Assembly: GCA_017792425.1 (NCBI GenBank)
Contig: CP051233.1
Location: forward strand, 399,457 to 463,456
Direction of reading: 5' to 3'
Source of the DNA: Thalassovita sp.
GTDB lineage: Bacteria > Pseudomonadota > Alphaproteobacteria > Rhodobacterales > Rhodobacteraceae
Length of the DNA: 64,000 bases
Under the pieces are notes generated by a model. The model had not been told where the DNA came from. It saw only the letters and a list, made by a program, of their open reading frames with translations, and did no database searches. The translations under genes were made by a program, and so were the position numbers. Numbering within the stretch: position 1 is the first letter of the stretch; every line of letters starts with the position of its first letter. Shown piece by piece: positions 1-8,143 of the stretch.

Positions 1-240
1 CCAGATATAGCGGTTGACCGAAACCTTCAGGTCGTTGTTCCGCGGCTTGAACAGATCCCAGATCGTCGACCCGCCCTTGCTGGGGCTGTCCACCCGCGCC
101 AGGTCCGGCTTGAAGGTCTCTTCGGGATCGTACTCCGGCTCTGTATTCTTGTACTGACGTGAGCACCCGGACACGGCCAGGGCCGCAACCAGAACGATCG
201 TAAGCGGTTTGATACCAGGAAATGCCATGCCCAAGCCCAT
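1..240 (-). CDS. DUF3576-type lipoprotein, 3' part outside window
   Basis: Only the N-terminal 80 codons are inside the window; the reading frame runs off base 1. The protein starts with a short hydrophobic leader ending in the lipobox LAVSGC, so it should be lipid-modified and exported. The following stretch (GGSTIWDLFKPRNNDLKVSV, then NRYIW) resembles the start of the DUF3576 family found in Rhodobacterales and relatives. Function of that family is not established. Two starts are possible, ATG at 240 or ATG at 228; neither has a convincing ribosome-binding site. Confidence 0.6.
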   Translation of the reverse strand, partial: MGLGMAFPGIKPLTIVLVAALAVSGCSRQYKNTEPEYDPEETFKPDLARVDSPSKGGSTIWDLFKPRNNDLKVSVNRYIW

Positions 241-308
241 ATACAGCTGTTTGGCAACCTTCCTAACCAACCGCCCCGCGCGGGGCAAGGACTTAGTCGG
301 GCGCGATT

Positions 309-340
309 CCCCCGAAGGTCGCCAGCCGACCTCCCGGGGG
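309..340. other. Two-tier inverted repeat upstream of the porin
   Basis: In the 253-nt gap between the lipoprotein and the porin, CCCCCG (309-314) pairs with CGGGGG (335-340), and inside it AGGTCG (316-321) pairs with CGACCT (327-332) around a 5-nt loop. No T tract follows on either strand, so it is not a standard terminator. It could be part of a structured porin 5' leader or a protein-binding site. The rest of the gap shows nothing I can name. Confidence 0.45.
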
Positions 341-493
341 TGACTGTGGCAAAGCTGCACCACGTATCGCCCCAATCTGCCCGCCGCCGGTTCGGGCGCT
401 TGCAAACCGCCCCCCAAAAGAGCGACACAACCGCCATACCCAATACGGATTCCCCGTTTTGGGCGCATGATTGGAAAACCGAGGGAACAACCT

Positions 494-1390
494 ATGAAAA
501 AGCTTCTCATCGCTTCGACTGCTCTGGTCGCCACCGCTGGCGTCGCAGCAGCCGACATCACCCTGTCGGGCTACGGCCGTTTTGGTGTGATCTACTCCGA
601 AGGCGCAGCCAACGAAACCATCGTTGACCAGCGTCTGCGTCTGATCATCACCGGCACCGCGGAATCGGCAAACGGCATCGGCTTCACCGCTCAGACCCGC
701 ATCCAGTGGGACGACGCAGGCAACGGCGTTGACGACGCAGTTGGTTCGGCTGGCGGCGCAATCCGCGACGCAGCTTTCCACGCCAAAGCAGGCGGCCTGA
801 CCCTGTCGATCGGCAACGTGTCGGCAGCAGAAGCCACCCCCGGCTTCTACGCTGGTGGCCTGGGCTACACCGGCTTCATGTTCGTTGACCCGTGGACCAT
901 CGGTTACTTTGACCACGACATCGGCCTGACCTCGGACGCAGGCGACTCGACCAACGGTGTTGTCATGGTGACCTACACCATGGGCGCATTCACCGTTCGC
1001 GCATCGCACTCCGACTCGGGCGTCAACGAGCGTACCCACTTCGGCGTCGTCTATGCTGACAACGGCTATGTTGTGTCGCTGTCGCACCAGGACGCAACCG
1101 GTTCGGTTAACGACGTCACCAAACTGTACGTTCAGGGCACCATCGGCGGCGCAACCGTCGGCCTGTTCGTCGATGACTCCGACGCTGGCAACGCTGTTGG
1201 CCTGACCGGCACCATGGCAGTTGGCGCAGCAACCAAGGTCACTCTGACCGCAGTTGACCTGGCCGCTGGCGGTTCGAACGTCGGTATCGGCGTCAACCAC
1301 GACCTGGGCGGCGGCGTGTCCTTCGGCGCAGGTATCGCCGACATGGACGGCTCGACCTACGCGGAAGCCGGTGTTCAGTTCAACTTCTAA
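494..1390 (+). CDS. Outer-membrane porin (alphaproteobacterial type)
   Basis: A 298-residue secreted beta-barrel protein. Residues 1-20 are a classic signal peptide ending in VAAA, and the mature protein opens with DITLSGYGRFGV, typical of Rhodobacteraceae porins. It ends in aromatic FNF, the C-terminal signal for outer-membrane insertion. Alternating polar/hydrophobic, Gly/Ser/Thr-rich segments fit a general diffusion trimeric porin. The ATG at 494 is chosen because GAGGGAAC lies just upstream and the signal peptide begins there. Codon use differs from the neighbours: alanine is often GCA or GCT and serine almost always TCG, as expected for a very highly expressed gene. A strong terminator follows. 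Substrate range cannot be read from the sequence. Confidence 0.9.
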   Translation: MKKLLIASTALVATAGVAAADITLSGYGRFGVIYSEGAANETIVDQRLRLIITGTAESANGIGFTAQTRIQWDDAGNGVDDAVGSAGGAIRDAAFHAKAGGLTLSIGNVSAAEATPGFYAGGLGYTGFMFVDPWTIGYFDHDIGLTSDAGDSTNGVVMVTYTMGAFTVRASHSDSGVNERTHFGVVYADNGYVVSLSHQDATGSVNDVTKLYVQGTIGGATVGLFVDDSDAGNAVGLTGTMAVGAATKVTLTAVDLAAGGSNVGIGVNHDLGGGVSFGAGIADMDGSTYAEAGVQFNF

Positions 1391-1412
1391 GTTGACCACC
1401 GTTTCTTAAGGG

Positions 1413-1444
1413 AAGAGCGGGCCTTGCGCCCGCTCTTTTCTTTT
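1413..1444 (+). terminator. Rho-independent terminator of the porin gene
   Basis: A perfect 10-bp stem (1413-1422 with 1428-1437, 5-nt loop CTTGC) is followed by TTCTTTT. It lies 23 nt after the porin stop codon. Confidence 0.93.
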
Positions 1445-1510
1445 GCGCCCCTGGTTTTGACTGCGCCCTGAATCTGTGGTTCATGGCCCTGTCAGCAGCA
1501 AGAGGCCCCC

Positions 1511-2164
1511 ATGTCCCTGTCCGAAATCAAGGCCCGCATCGCCAAGGCCGAAAAATCCGCGGGCCGCGCCCCCGGCAGCACCCACCTGATCGCCGTGTCC
1601 AAGGTTCAGCCCAACGACCGTGTTCAGGCCGTTCTGGACGAAGGCCACCGCCTGTTCGGCGAAAACAAGGTGCAGGAAGCCGCCGGAAAATGGCCCGCCT
1701 TCCGCGAACAGTATGAGGGCGTCAACGTCCACCTGATCGGCCCGCTGCAAACCAACAAGGCCCGGCAGGCCATGCAGATGTTCGAGGCCATCCATTCGCT
1801 GGACCGCCCCAAGCTGGCGCAGACACTGGCCCGTCTGGCGCAGGAACTGGGCCATTGCCCCGATCTGTTCATCCAGGTCAATACCGGCGAAGAACCGCAA
1901 AAAGCGGGTGTCCAGCCGGCCGAGGCCGACGCCTTTATCGCCGACTGCCGCGTGCTGGACCTGCCTGTCCGCGGCCTGATGTGTATCCCGCCCGTGGAAG
2001 AGGAACCCGCGCTGCATTTCGCGCTTCTGCGCAAGATCGCCACGCGCAACGGGCTGGACCAGCTTTCAATGGGCATGTCGGACGATTTCGAACGGGCCAT
2101 CGCGCAGGGTGCAACCCATGTCCGCGTCGGTTCAGCCATTTTCGGCGCGCGGGACTACGGCTGA
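1511..2164 (+). CDS. yggS: YggS-family PLP homeostasis protein
   Basis: A 217-residue cytosolic single-domain protein of the YggS/PROSC family, which binds pyridoxal phosphate without known catalysis and keeps vitamin B6 and amino-acid pools balanced. Lys31 in LIAVSKVQP is the PLP-binding lysine. FGENKVQEA, HLIGPLQTNK, LFIQVNTGEEPQKAG and LSMGMSDDFERAI are the family signature blocks, and the last Gly-rich strand (VRVGSAIFGARDYG) holds the phosphate. Length is normal for bacteria. It stands alone between the porin terminator and a convergent CoA-transferase gene. Confidence 0.95.
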   Translation: MSLSEIKARIAKAEKSAGRAPGSTHLIAVSKVQPNDRVQAVLDEGHRLFGENKVQEAAGKWPAFREQYEGVNVHLIGPLQTNKARQAMQMFEAIHSLDRPKLAQTLARLAQELGHCPDLFIQVNTGEEPQKAGVQPAEADAFIADCRVLDLPVRGLMCIPPVEEEPALHFALLRKIATRNGLDQLSMGMSDDFERAIAQGATHVRVGSAIFGARDYG

Positions 2165-2166
2165 CG

Positions 2167-2224
2167 GTTTCTTCTTGGTGAAAATACCTTGGGGGAGCCG
2201 CAGGCGGGGGGGCAGCGCCCCCTA
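2167..2224. repeat. Dispersed intergenic repeat, copy 1
   Basis: Box TTTCTTCTTGGTGAAAATAC followed by a G run and a GC hairpin (GGGGG/CCCCC around 2206-2224). It fills the gap between the convergent yggS and CoA-transferase genes and overlaps the latter's stop codon. Related copies are at 10531, 14797, 21324 and 55677. Confidence 0.6.
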
Positions 2225-3334
2225 GTCCGCTTCGCCCAGGCGCGGCGATGGGCGGTCCAGCTTCAACTCTGCATCGGAAAAACGGATCGGCATTCGTACC
2301 CCCGGCACCCCGTCCAGATCAATCCGCAAGCCGCGCGCCTGCACTTGCGGGTCGGCAAAGACCTCGGCCATGTCATTGATTGGTCCGGCGGGAATGCCCT
2401 GTGCCTCGCACCCGGCCAGCAGGTCCGCCTTGGTCCATTTGCGGGTTTCATCCATCAGCAGACCGATCATCCGTTCGCGATTGGCGACCCGGTCGGGGTT
2501 CCTCAGGAATTCGGGGGCAGAGATCATCCAGTCCAGCCCCAGAAGCGCGCACAGCCGCTGGTACTGGGCGTCATTGCCGGTTGCGATGATGATATAGCCA
2601 TCGGCGCAGTCGAATACCTGGTAAGGCGTCAGGTTCGGATGATAGTTCCCCGTTCGCCCCGGCGGCGTGCCGGTGGACAGATAGTTCATCGCCTGGTTCG
2701 CCGTCACCGCCACCGCGCAATCCAGCAGGGCCATGTCGATATGCTGCCCCTTTCCGGTACGTTCCCGGTGCAGAAGTGCCGCCAGGATACCCGTGGTCGA
2801 ATACATCCCGGTGAACAGATCCGTGATGGCGATGCCCGCCCGCTGCGGCTGCCCGTCCGGGTCGCCGGTGATCGACATCAGCCCGGACATACCCTGGATG
2901 ATGTAATCGTACCCCGCCCGGTGTGCATAGGGCCCGGTCTGCCCGAACCCGGTGATGGAACAATAGATCAACCGGGGGTTGACCTCTTTCAGGCTGTCAT
3001 AGTCCAGCCCGTATTTCTTCAGCCCGTCCAGCTTGAAGTTTTCAATCAGCACATCCGCGTCGCGGACCAGTTCGCGGACCCTTGCCTGACCTTCGGGGGT
3101 GCGGAAATCCACCGTGACAGAGCGTTTGCCCCGGTTGCATGAATGGAAATAGGCGGCCGTCTTTTCGCCGTCGTTCTCGATATAGGGTGGCCCCCACTGG
3201 CGAGTATCGTCGCCGCCAGGGCTTTCGATCTTGATGACCTCTGCCCCGAGATCGGACAGCGCCTGACCCGCCCAAGGGCCAGCCAGGATGCGCGCCAGTT
3301 CGACGACCTTGATACCTTCCAGCGGGGTTGTCAT
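2222..3334 (-). CDS. CaiB/BaiF family III CoA-transferase
   Basis: A 370-residue family III CoA-transferase (CaiB/BaiF, formyl-CoA transferase fold), which moves CoA between carboxylic acids. The N-terminal block LEGIKVVELARILAGPWAGQ and VIKIESPGGDDTR are diagnostic. By comparison with formyl-CoA transferase the catalytic Asp is Asp172 in AITDLFTGM. Length is a little short of formyl-CoA transferase but normal for generic family members. The ATG shares one base with the stop of the upstream dsbA-like gene (TGATG), so the two are translationally coupled. The acid substrate cannot be told; glutarate, oxalate, or a carnitine-type substrate are all possible. Confidence 0.88.
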   Translation of the reverse strand: MTTPLEGIKVVELARILAGPWAGQALSDLGAEVIKIESPGGDDTRQWGPPYIENDGEKTAAYFHSCNRGKRSVTVDFRTPEGQARVRELVRDADVLIENFKLDGLKKYGLDYDSLKEVNPRLIYCSITGFGQTGPYAHRAGYDYIIQGMSGLMSITGDPDGQPQRAGIAITDLFTGMYSTTGILAALLHRERTGKGQHIDMALLDCAVAVTANQAMNYLSTGTPPGRTGNYHPNLTPYQVFDCADGYIIIATGNDAQYQRLCALLGLDWMISAPEFLRNPDRVANRERMIGLLMDETRKWTKADLLAGCEAQGIPAGPINDMAEVFADPQVQARGLRIDLDGVPGVRMPIRFSDAELKLDRPSPRLGEAD

Positions 3335-3984
3335 CAGCCTTCCAGCGCCTTGTCCAGCAGGGCCTTCAGGTCGTCGTAGTTCATGTTGGAATGCTTGGTG
3401 CCGTTGATGAACAGGGTCGGTGTGCTTTCGACGTCATCCGCCTTGATGTTTTCCTGATACCGAGTGTACAGCGCCTGCGCCTTTTCACCATCGTTCAGGC
3501 AGGTGTCCAACTGTTCCTCGGTCAGGCCGGCGATGCGGCCGGTTTTGCGCAAATTCTCGACGATCACGCTGGAATCGCCGGACCCGATCCATGCCTTCTG
3601 GTCGGCATAAAGCAGATCTGAAATGCCAAAGAATTTGGATTCGTCGCACCGTGCAACCATTGCCGCCCACAGGCCCGGACGGTCGAAATAGACATCGCGG
3701 TAGACAAAGCGGACCTTGCCGGTGTCCACGTACTCGGTCTTTACCTTTTTCAGCGGGCCATTGTGGAAGTTGGCGCAATGGGGGCAGGTGAAAGAGGCAT
3801 ATTCCATCAGCGTCACCTTGGCATCCGGGTTGCCCAAGGTCATTTCCGTAACCATCGCCGGATCGCCAGCCCCTTCGGCAAACGCGGCCAAGGGGGGCAG
3901 CCCGTCGGGGCGGCCGGTCAAGGCGTAGGCTCCGCCGATCACGGCGGCTGCACCAATCACGCCCAGTGCGTATCTGCGGTCCAT
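3334..3984 (-). CDS. DsbA-family thiol:disulfide oxidoreductase
   Basis: A 216-residue periplasmic or membrane-anchored thioredoxin-fold protein. The first ~25 residues contain a hydrophobic export segment. The redox motif is C67-P-H-C70 in SFTCPHCANFH, the DsbA-type CPHC, and the cis-Pro loop is in VESTPTLFING. It should introduce or shuffle disulfides in exported proteins. The ATG at 3984 is chosen over a much longer frame because export signal and Shine-Dalgarno (GAAAGGG) sit there. It follows the dciA gene by 13 nt and overlaps the CoA-transferase start, so the three genes form one minus-strand unit. Confidence 0.9.
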   Translation of the reverse strand: MDRRYALGVIGAAAVIGGAYALTGRPDGLPPLAAFAEGAGDPAMVTEMTLGNPDAKVTLMEYASFTCPHCANFHNGPLKKVKTEYVDTGKVRFVYRDVYFDRPGLWAAMVARCDESKFFGISDLLYADQKAWIGSGDSSVIVENLRKTGRIAGLTEEQLDTCLNDGEKAQALYTRYQENIKADDVESTPTLFINGTKHSNMNYDDLKALLDKALEG

Positions 3985-3997
3985 TTCAGTCCCTTTC

Positions 3998-4507
3998 TCA
4001 GTTCTTCGATTTGGATAAAACGTTGCGGGCCAGTGTTTCCAGCGCATGGCGCAGGGAATCGTCCTTTGCCCCGTGCGCCAGCGCCTGCGCCTCGGCCATG
4101 ACACTCGGGTCAGGTGCCTTGGGCGTGTCCGCCTTGCGGTGGGAGAAGCTGGCCTGCCCCTCGGCAAAGCCGACCGGGGCGGTTTGGGTGATGCGGATAC
4201 GAGCGATGGCGTTGTAGCCATAGACCCCGTTCACGCGTTCGCGAATGCGTTCCTTCTGCATCTCCAGCATGGGGGCCTGCGCGCCGGTTGTCAGCAGGGT
4301 CAGGGTGGCGCCAAATCCGCCCTTGCGGCCATAGTTCACGTCCACCGGGCGGGCGATTGCGGCGACATCGTCGCCCACGACCTCGGCCCAGTGGGTCAGC
4401 AGTCGGGTCACGGCGAAACCGCGCGATTCACCCGCCTTGCGGATTCGCGTCTGCAACAGGCTGGACGTGCGGGCGAAACCCTTTGTCGTGCTGTGGCGGT
4501 TGGCCAT
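3998..4507 (-). CDS. dciA: DciA-type helicase loader (DUF721)
   Basis: A 169-residue protein with an N-terminal DUF721 domain (residues ~10-105), containing the family pattern LLTHWAEVVGDDVAAIARPV and a beta segment GATLTLLTTGAQAPMLEMQ. DciA proteins assist loading of the DnaB replicative helicase in bacteria that lack DnaC. The C-terminal third (~60 residues) is low-complexity and variable, as is usual. ATG 4507 is preferred to ATG 4516 because AGAGGG lies 9 nt before the former but directly abuts the latter. Convergent/divergent arrangement with mutY is common in this clade. Confidence 0.82.
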   Translation of the reverse strand: MANRHSTTKGFARTSSLLQTRIRKAGESRGFAVTRLLTHWAEVVGDDVAAIARPVDVNYGRKGGFGATLTLLTTGAQAPMLEMQKERIRERVNGVYGYNAIARIRITQTAPVGFAEGQASFSHRKADTPKAPDPSVMAEAQALAHGAKDDSLRHALETLARNVLSKSKN

Positions 4508-4589
4508 GACTTGCATCCCTCTTTCAGGCGCTATTCTAGTAGGCACGCGGGCAGACGCCAGCGGTATCAGGGCTGACGGGGGATAAAGA

Positions 4590-5657
4590 TTGCGTGACGG
4601 GATGACAGCGCGGGCGGCGACGTTGCTGCAGTGGTATGATCGAAATGCACGGGAAATGCCGTGGCGGGTCAGTCCGGCGGATCGTCTGGACGGGGTGAGG
4701 CCCGATCCCTATCGCGTCTGGCTGTCAGAGGTCATGCTGCAACAAACCACCGTTGCCGCGGTGACGGGGTATTTCCAACGTTTCACGACGCTTTGGCCCG
4801 ATGTGATGGTGCTGGCCCGCGCTGATGACGCTGCGGTGATGGGCGAATGGGCTGGGCTGGGGTACTATGCTCGTGCAAGGAACCTGCTGAAATGCGCCCG
4901 CGTGGTGGCGGATGATCTGGGGGGATGTTTCCCTGATACGCGAGAAGGGCTGATGGCCCTGCCAGGGGTCGGGCCCTATACCGCCGCGGCCATTGCCTCG
5001 ATCGCGTTCGACCGGCCTGAAACGGTGGTGGATGGCAACGTTGAACGGGTCATGGCGCGGCTGCACGATATTCACACACCGCTGCCCAAGGCGAAGGTAG
5101 AGCTAACCAATCTGGCCAAGGCGTTGACCCCTTCGAACCGACCCGGCGACTATGCGCAGGCCGTCATGGATCTGGGGGCAACGATCTGCACGCCCCGCAA
5201 CCCGGCTTGCGGGTTTTGTCCGTGGCGGCCGGAATGCGAAGGGTGCGCCAAAGGCACGGCGACGGATTTGCCGCGACGAGAGCCAAAGAAACCCAAACCG
5301 ACGCGCCACGGCTATGTCTATATTGCGCGCAGGGGGGATGGCGCGATGTTGCTGGAACGGCGACCGGACAACGGGTTGCTGGGTGGTATGCTGGGCTGGC
5401 CCGGGTCCGACTGGGAGGAGCAGCCGCAGCCTGCACCACCGGTTCGGGCTGACTGGAAAGAGCTGCCAGCGCAGGTCTTGCACACTTTCACCCATTTTCA
5501 TCTGCGCCTGACCGTACTGGTGGCCGACGTTCCCGCCGGGGCAGAGCCGTGGGCCGGAGAGTTCTTGCCCCGCGCGACATTTCGCCCATCCGATCTGCCG
5601 ACAGTGATGCGAAAGGCGTTTGACCTTGCGCGGGACCAGTTCGAAAATGACCGCTGA
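4590..5657 (+). CDS. mutY: A/G-specific adenine DNA glycosylase MutY
   Basis: A 355-residue base-excision repair glycosylase that removes adenine opposite 8-oxoguanine. The HhH-GPD domain has catalytic Glu47 (LSEVMLQQT), the hairpin LPGVGPYTAAA and Asp148 in VDGNVERV. The [4Fe-4S] ligands are C200-x6-C207-x2-C210-x5-C216. A C-terminal NUDIX-like 8-oxoG recognition domain spans about residues 240-350. The start is given as TTG at 4590 because a GGGGG run lies 7 nt upstream and family members begin MRD; an ATG at 4602 is the alternative. alkB follows 23 nt later. Confidence 0.95.
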   Translation: MRDGMTARAATLLQWYDRNAREMPWRVSPADRLDGVRPDPYRVWLSEVMLQQTTVAAVTGYFQRFTTLWPDVMVLARADDAAVMGEWAGLGYYARARNLLKCARVVADDLGGCFPDTREGLMALPGVGPYTAAAIASIAFDRPETVVDGNVERVMARLHDIHTPLPKAKVELTNLAKALTPSNRPGDYAQAVMDLGATICTPRNPACGFCPWRPECEGCAKGTATDLPRREPKKPKPTRHGYVYIARRGDGAMLLERRPDNGLLGGMLGWPGSDWEEQPQPAPPVRADWKELPAQVLHTFTHFHLRLTVLVADVPAGAEPWAGEFLPRATFRPSDLPTVMRKAFDLARDQFENDR

Positions 5658-5680
5658 ATACGCCTGAACCAGAGGTTCCC

Positions 5681-6814
5681 ATGTCGACCGCATCTTTCGC
5701 CTCGTTCCGCCGTGCCGCGCCTTTCTGGATGTCCTTGGGGTTGGTTCCGTTGGCGTGGATTGGCGCATTTCACGGGGGCTGGACCGTGGCGCTCTTGCCG
5801 CTGACCGCTTGGTGGATTTTCACGGGCCTGGATGCGGCGATGGGCATGAACCTGGACAATCCAGACCCTGACACCCCCGAAAGCCAGCTGTTCTGGTACC
5901 GCGCGATTACGATGCTGTGGTTTCCTGTGCAGGCGATCACGATCTACGGGCTGATCTGGTATGTCACCCACACCGGTCACCTGTCCACTTGGGAAAAGTT
6001 CGTGCTGTTCTTTGGCGTCGGCGTGCTGTCCGGCACCATCGGTATCGTTTACAGTCACGAGTTGATGCACCAGAAGAACCGGCTGGAGCGCTGGCTGGGC
6101 GATCTGCTGTTGGCCACGGTGCTGTATTCGCATTTCCGGTCAGAGCACCTGTTGGTGCATCACATCCATGTCGGAACCCCGCGTGATGCGGTGACGGCGC
6201 GCTATAACGAAGGCTTTCCACGGTTCTTTTCCCGTGTGTTGTTCGAGTGTGTATGGTCTGCGTTCAAGGCGGAAAAATCCCTGCTGGCGCGGCGTAACCT
6301 GCCGGTGACCAGCCTGCGAAACCCGTTCTGGCGCTATGCGGTGCTGCAATTGGCGGCGTTGGGGCTGGCGTTCTGGTTGGGGGGATGGCAGGGCGTTGCG
6401 CTGTTCGTCATGCAGGCCGCCAGCGCGGTCTGGCAATTGGAGATGACCAATTACGTGGAACACTATGGCCTGACCCGCAAGCATTTGGGCGCGGGCAAAT
6501 ACGAACACGTCAAACCGCACCATAGCTGGAATGCTTCGCACAAGGCGACAAACTGGCTGTTGATCAACCTGCAGCGCCATTCGGACCACCACTACAAGCC
6601 GCAGCGCCGATTTCCGTTGCTGCAGACCTATGGTGACGAAGAGGCCCCGCAATTGCCTTTTGGATATCCGCTGATGGCGGCGATTGCGATGATCCCGCCG
6701 CTTTGGCGACGCAGGATGAACCCGCGTGTGCGCGCCTGGCGCAGCAAATATTACCCCGAGATCACCGATTGGCAGCCCTACAAGGACGGTTCCAACCCCC
6801 TGCCGGGGCAATGA
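5681..6814 (+). CDS. alkB: AlkB-type alkane 1-monooxygenase
   Basis: A 377-residue integral-membrane non-haem di-iron hydroxylase. All histidine boxes are present: H126ELMH, H156LLVHH, NYVEHYG (258-264) and LQRHSDHH (297-304), embedded among about six membrane helices. It should oxidise medium-chain n-alkanes (or related terminal methyl groups) to 1-alcohols using electrons from rubredoxin. No rubredoxin, rubredoxin reductase or alcohol dehydrogenase gene is adjacent, so the electron donor must be encoded elsewhere. The gene follows mutY closely and is convergent with ccrM. Substrate could also be another hydrocarbon; AlkB versus a xylene-monooxygenase relative is settled by the box spacing. 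Confidence 0.93.
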   Translation: MSTASFASFRRAAPFWMSLGLVPLAWIGAFHGGWTVALLPLTAWWIFTGLDAAMGMNLDNPDPDTPESQLFWYRAITMLWFPVQAITIYGLIWYVTHTGHLSTWEKFVLFFGVGVLSGTIGIVYSHELMHQKNRLERWLGDLLLATVLYSHFRSEHLLVHHIHVGTPRDAVTARYNEGFPRFFSRVLFECVWSAFKAEKSLLARRNLPVTSLRNPFWRYAVLQLAALGLAFWLGGWQGVALFVMQAASAVWQLEMTNYVEHYGLTRKHLGAGKYEHVKPHHSWNASHKATNWLLINLQRHSDHHYKPQRRFPLLQTYGDEEAPQLPFGYPLMAAIAMIPPLWRRRMNPRVRAWRSKYYPEITDWQPYKDGSNPLPGQ

Positions 6815-6855
6815 GGCGTTTGGTAGTTTGCTGAATTGGCGGGGCGGACGTTCCG

Positions 6856-6884
6856 AAAAAAAGCCCCGCCAACGAAGGCGGGGC
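6856..6884 (-). terminator. Rho-independent terminator of ccrM
   Basis: On the minus strand an 8-bp GCCCCGCC/GGCGGGGC stem with a 6-nt loop is followed by seven T residues. It lies 59 nt past the ccrM stop and faces away from alkB. Confidence 0.93.
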
Positions 6885-6943
6885 AGTCATAGTGCCGTGT
6901 GTCAGGCCACAGGCACCGGCGGTGTTCTTGGTGTATCGAAGTG

Positions 6944-8050
6944 TCAGTTGGCCATTTCCGCGCGGATCTGCTGCCGCAGAAGGTCAATCGGCACGTACTT
7001 GCCGTCGCGCTTGTAGGCCCAGTAGGTCCAGCCGTTGCAACTGGGCGCACCTTCCATCGCGGCCCCCACCTGGTGGATGGACCCCTTCACGTCCTTGCCG
7101 ATCAGCGTACCGTCGGCGCGGACTTTGGCCTTGAAACGGCCATTCATGGAATACAGCTCTTCGCCCGGGCGCAGCATACCGCGTTCCACCAGTTGGCCGA
7201 AGGGAACCCGCGGTTCCGCCCGTTTGGACGCGCTGACCTCCAGCGCCTCGCGGTCGAACTTGCGAATGCTGTCCAGACGTTTCTGCGCGACCTTGCGGTA
7301 CGCCTCTTCGCGCTCGATCCCGATGAAATCACGGCCCAGCATCTTGGCTACGGCACCGGTTGTGCCGGTGCCAAAGAACGGGTCCAGAACGACATCGCCG
7401 GGATTGGTGGACCCGACCAGAATACGGTGCAACAGGGCCTCTGGCTTTTGCGTGGGGTGGGCCTTGTCGCCGTTGTCGTCCTTCAGACGTTCCCCGCCGT
7501 TGCAGATCGGCAGCACCCAGTCAGACCGCATCTGCACGCCTTCGTTCAGCGCCTTCAGGGCCTCGTAGTTGAACGTGTACTTAGCGCCTTCGGATTTCGA
7601 GGCCCAGATCATCGTCTCATGCGCGTTGGTGAACCGCTTGCCGCGGAAATTCGGCATCGGGTTCGACTTGCGCCAGACCACGTCGTTCAGGATCCAGTAA
7701 CCGGCATCCTGCAGCGATGCGCCGACGCGAAAGATATTGTGATAGCTGCCGATCACCCAGATCGCACCGTTAGGTTTCAGCAGGCGGCGCGCGGCGGCCA
7801 GCCAGTCACGGGTGAAACGGTCGTAGGCGGCGAAGGACGAAAACTGGTCCCAGGCATCGTCAACGGCATCGACCTTGGAGTTGTCGGGACGGTGCAGATC
7901 CCCCTTCAGCTGAAGGTTATAGGGCGGGTCCGCAAAGATCAGATCGATCGAATTTTCGGGCAGACTGTTCATCACCTCGATACAGTCGCCGGCCAGAATC
8001 GTGTTGAGTGGGAGCGCAGTCGCGCCCTTGCTTTTGGTCATTGTCGTCAT
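6944..8050 (-). CDS. ccrM: CcrM-type adenine DNA methyltransferase (GANTC)
   Basis: A 368-residue beta-class N6-adenine methyltransferase. The catalytic motif D41PPY comes before the AdoMet motif DPFFGTGTT, the order that defines the beta class. The C-terminal ~90 residues (from about GQLVERGMLRPGE) form the DNA-binding extension seen in CcrM proteins. CcrM methylates GANTC after replication and times cell-cycle transcription in alphaproteobacteria; it is usually essential. ATG 8050 is chosen because GAGG lies 6 nt upstream. Three GANTC sites sit in its leader, and a strong terminator follows. Confidence 0.96.
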   Translation of the reverse strand: MTTMTKSKGATALPLNTILAGDCIEVMNSLPENSIDLIFADPPYNLQLKGDLHRPDNSKVDAVDDAWDQFSSFAAYDRFTRDWLAAARRLLKPNGAIWVIGSYHNIFRVGASLQDAGYWILNDVVWRKSNPMPNFRGKRFTNAHETMIWASKSEGAKYTFNYEALKALNEGVQMRSDWVLPICNGGERLKDDNGDKAHPTQKPEALLHRILVGSTNPGDVVLDPFFGTGTTGAVAKMLGRDFIGIEREEAYRKVAQKRLDSIRKFDREALEVSASKRAEPRVPFGQLVERGMLRPGEELYSMNGRFKAKVRADGTLIGKDVKGSIHQVGAAMEGAPSCNGWTYWAYKRDGKYVPIDLLRQQIRAEMAN

Positions 8051-8104
8051 TCTCTGCCTCGGTTCCACGGCGCATTTTTGCGCTCTTTGGTTGACGACAA
8101 AGAT

Positions 8105-8143
8105 GAGTCAAACCTGATTCGCGGTCAATTTCTTTTTTGAATC
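8105..8143 (-). promoter_or_regulatory. Cluster of three GANTC methylation sites upstream of ccrM
   Basis: GAGTC at 8105-8109, GATTC at 8116-8120 and GAATC at 8139-8143 lie within 39 bp, 55 to 93 bp upstream of the ccrM start. The last one overlaps the rnhB stop codon. In Caulobacter, GANTC sites in the ccrM promoter let methylation state set ccrM transcription; the same logic is inferred here. Confidence 0.65.
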
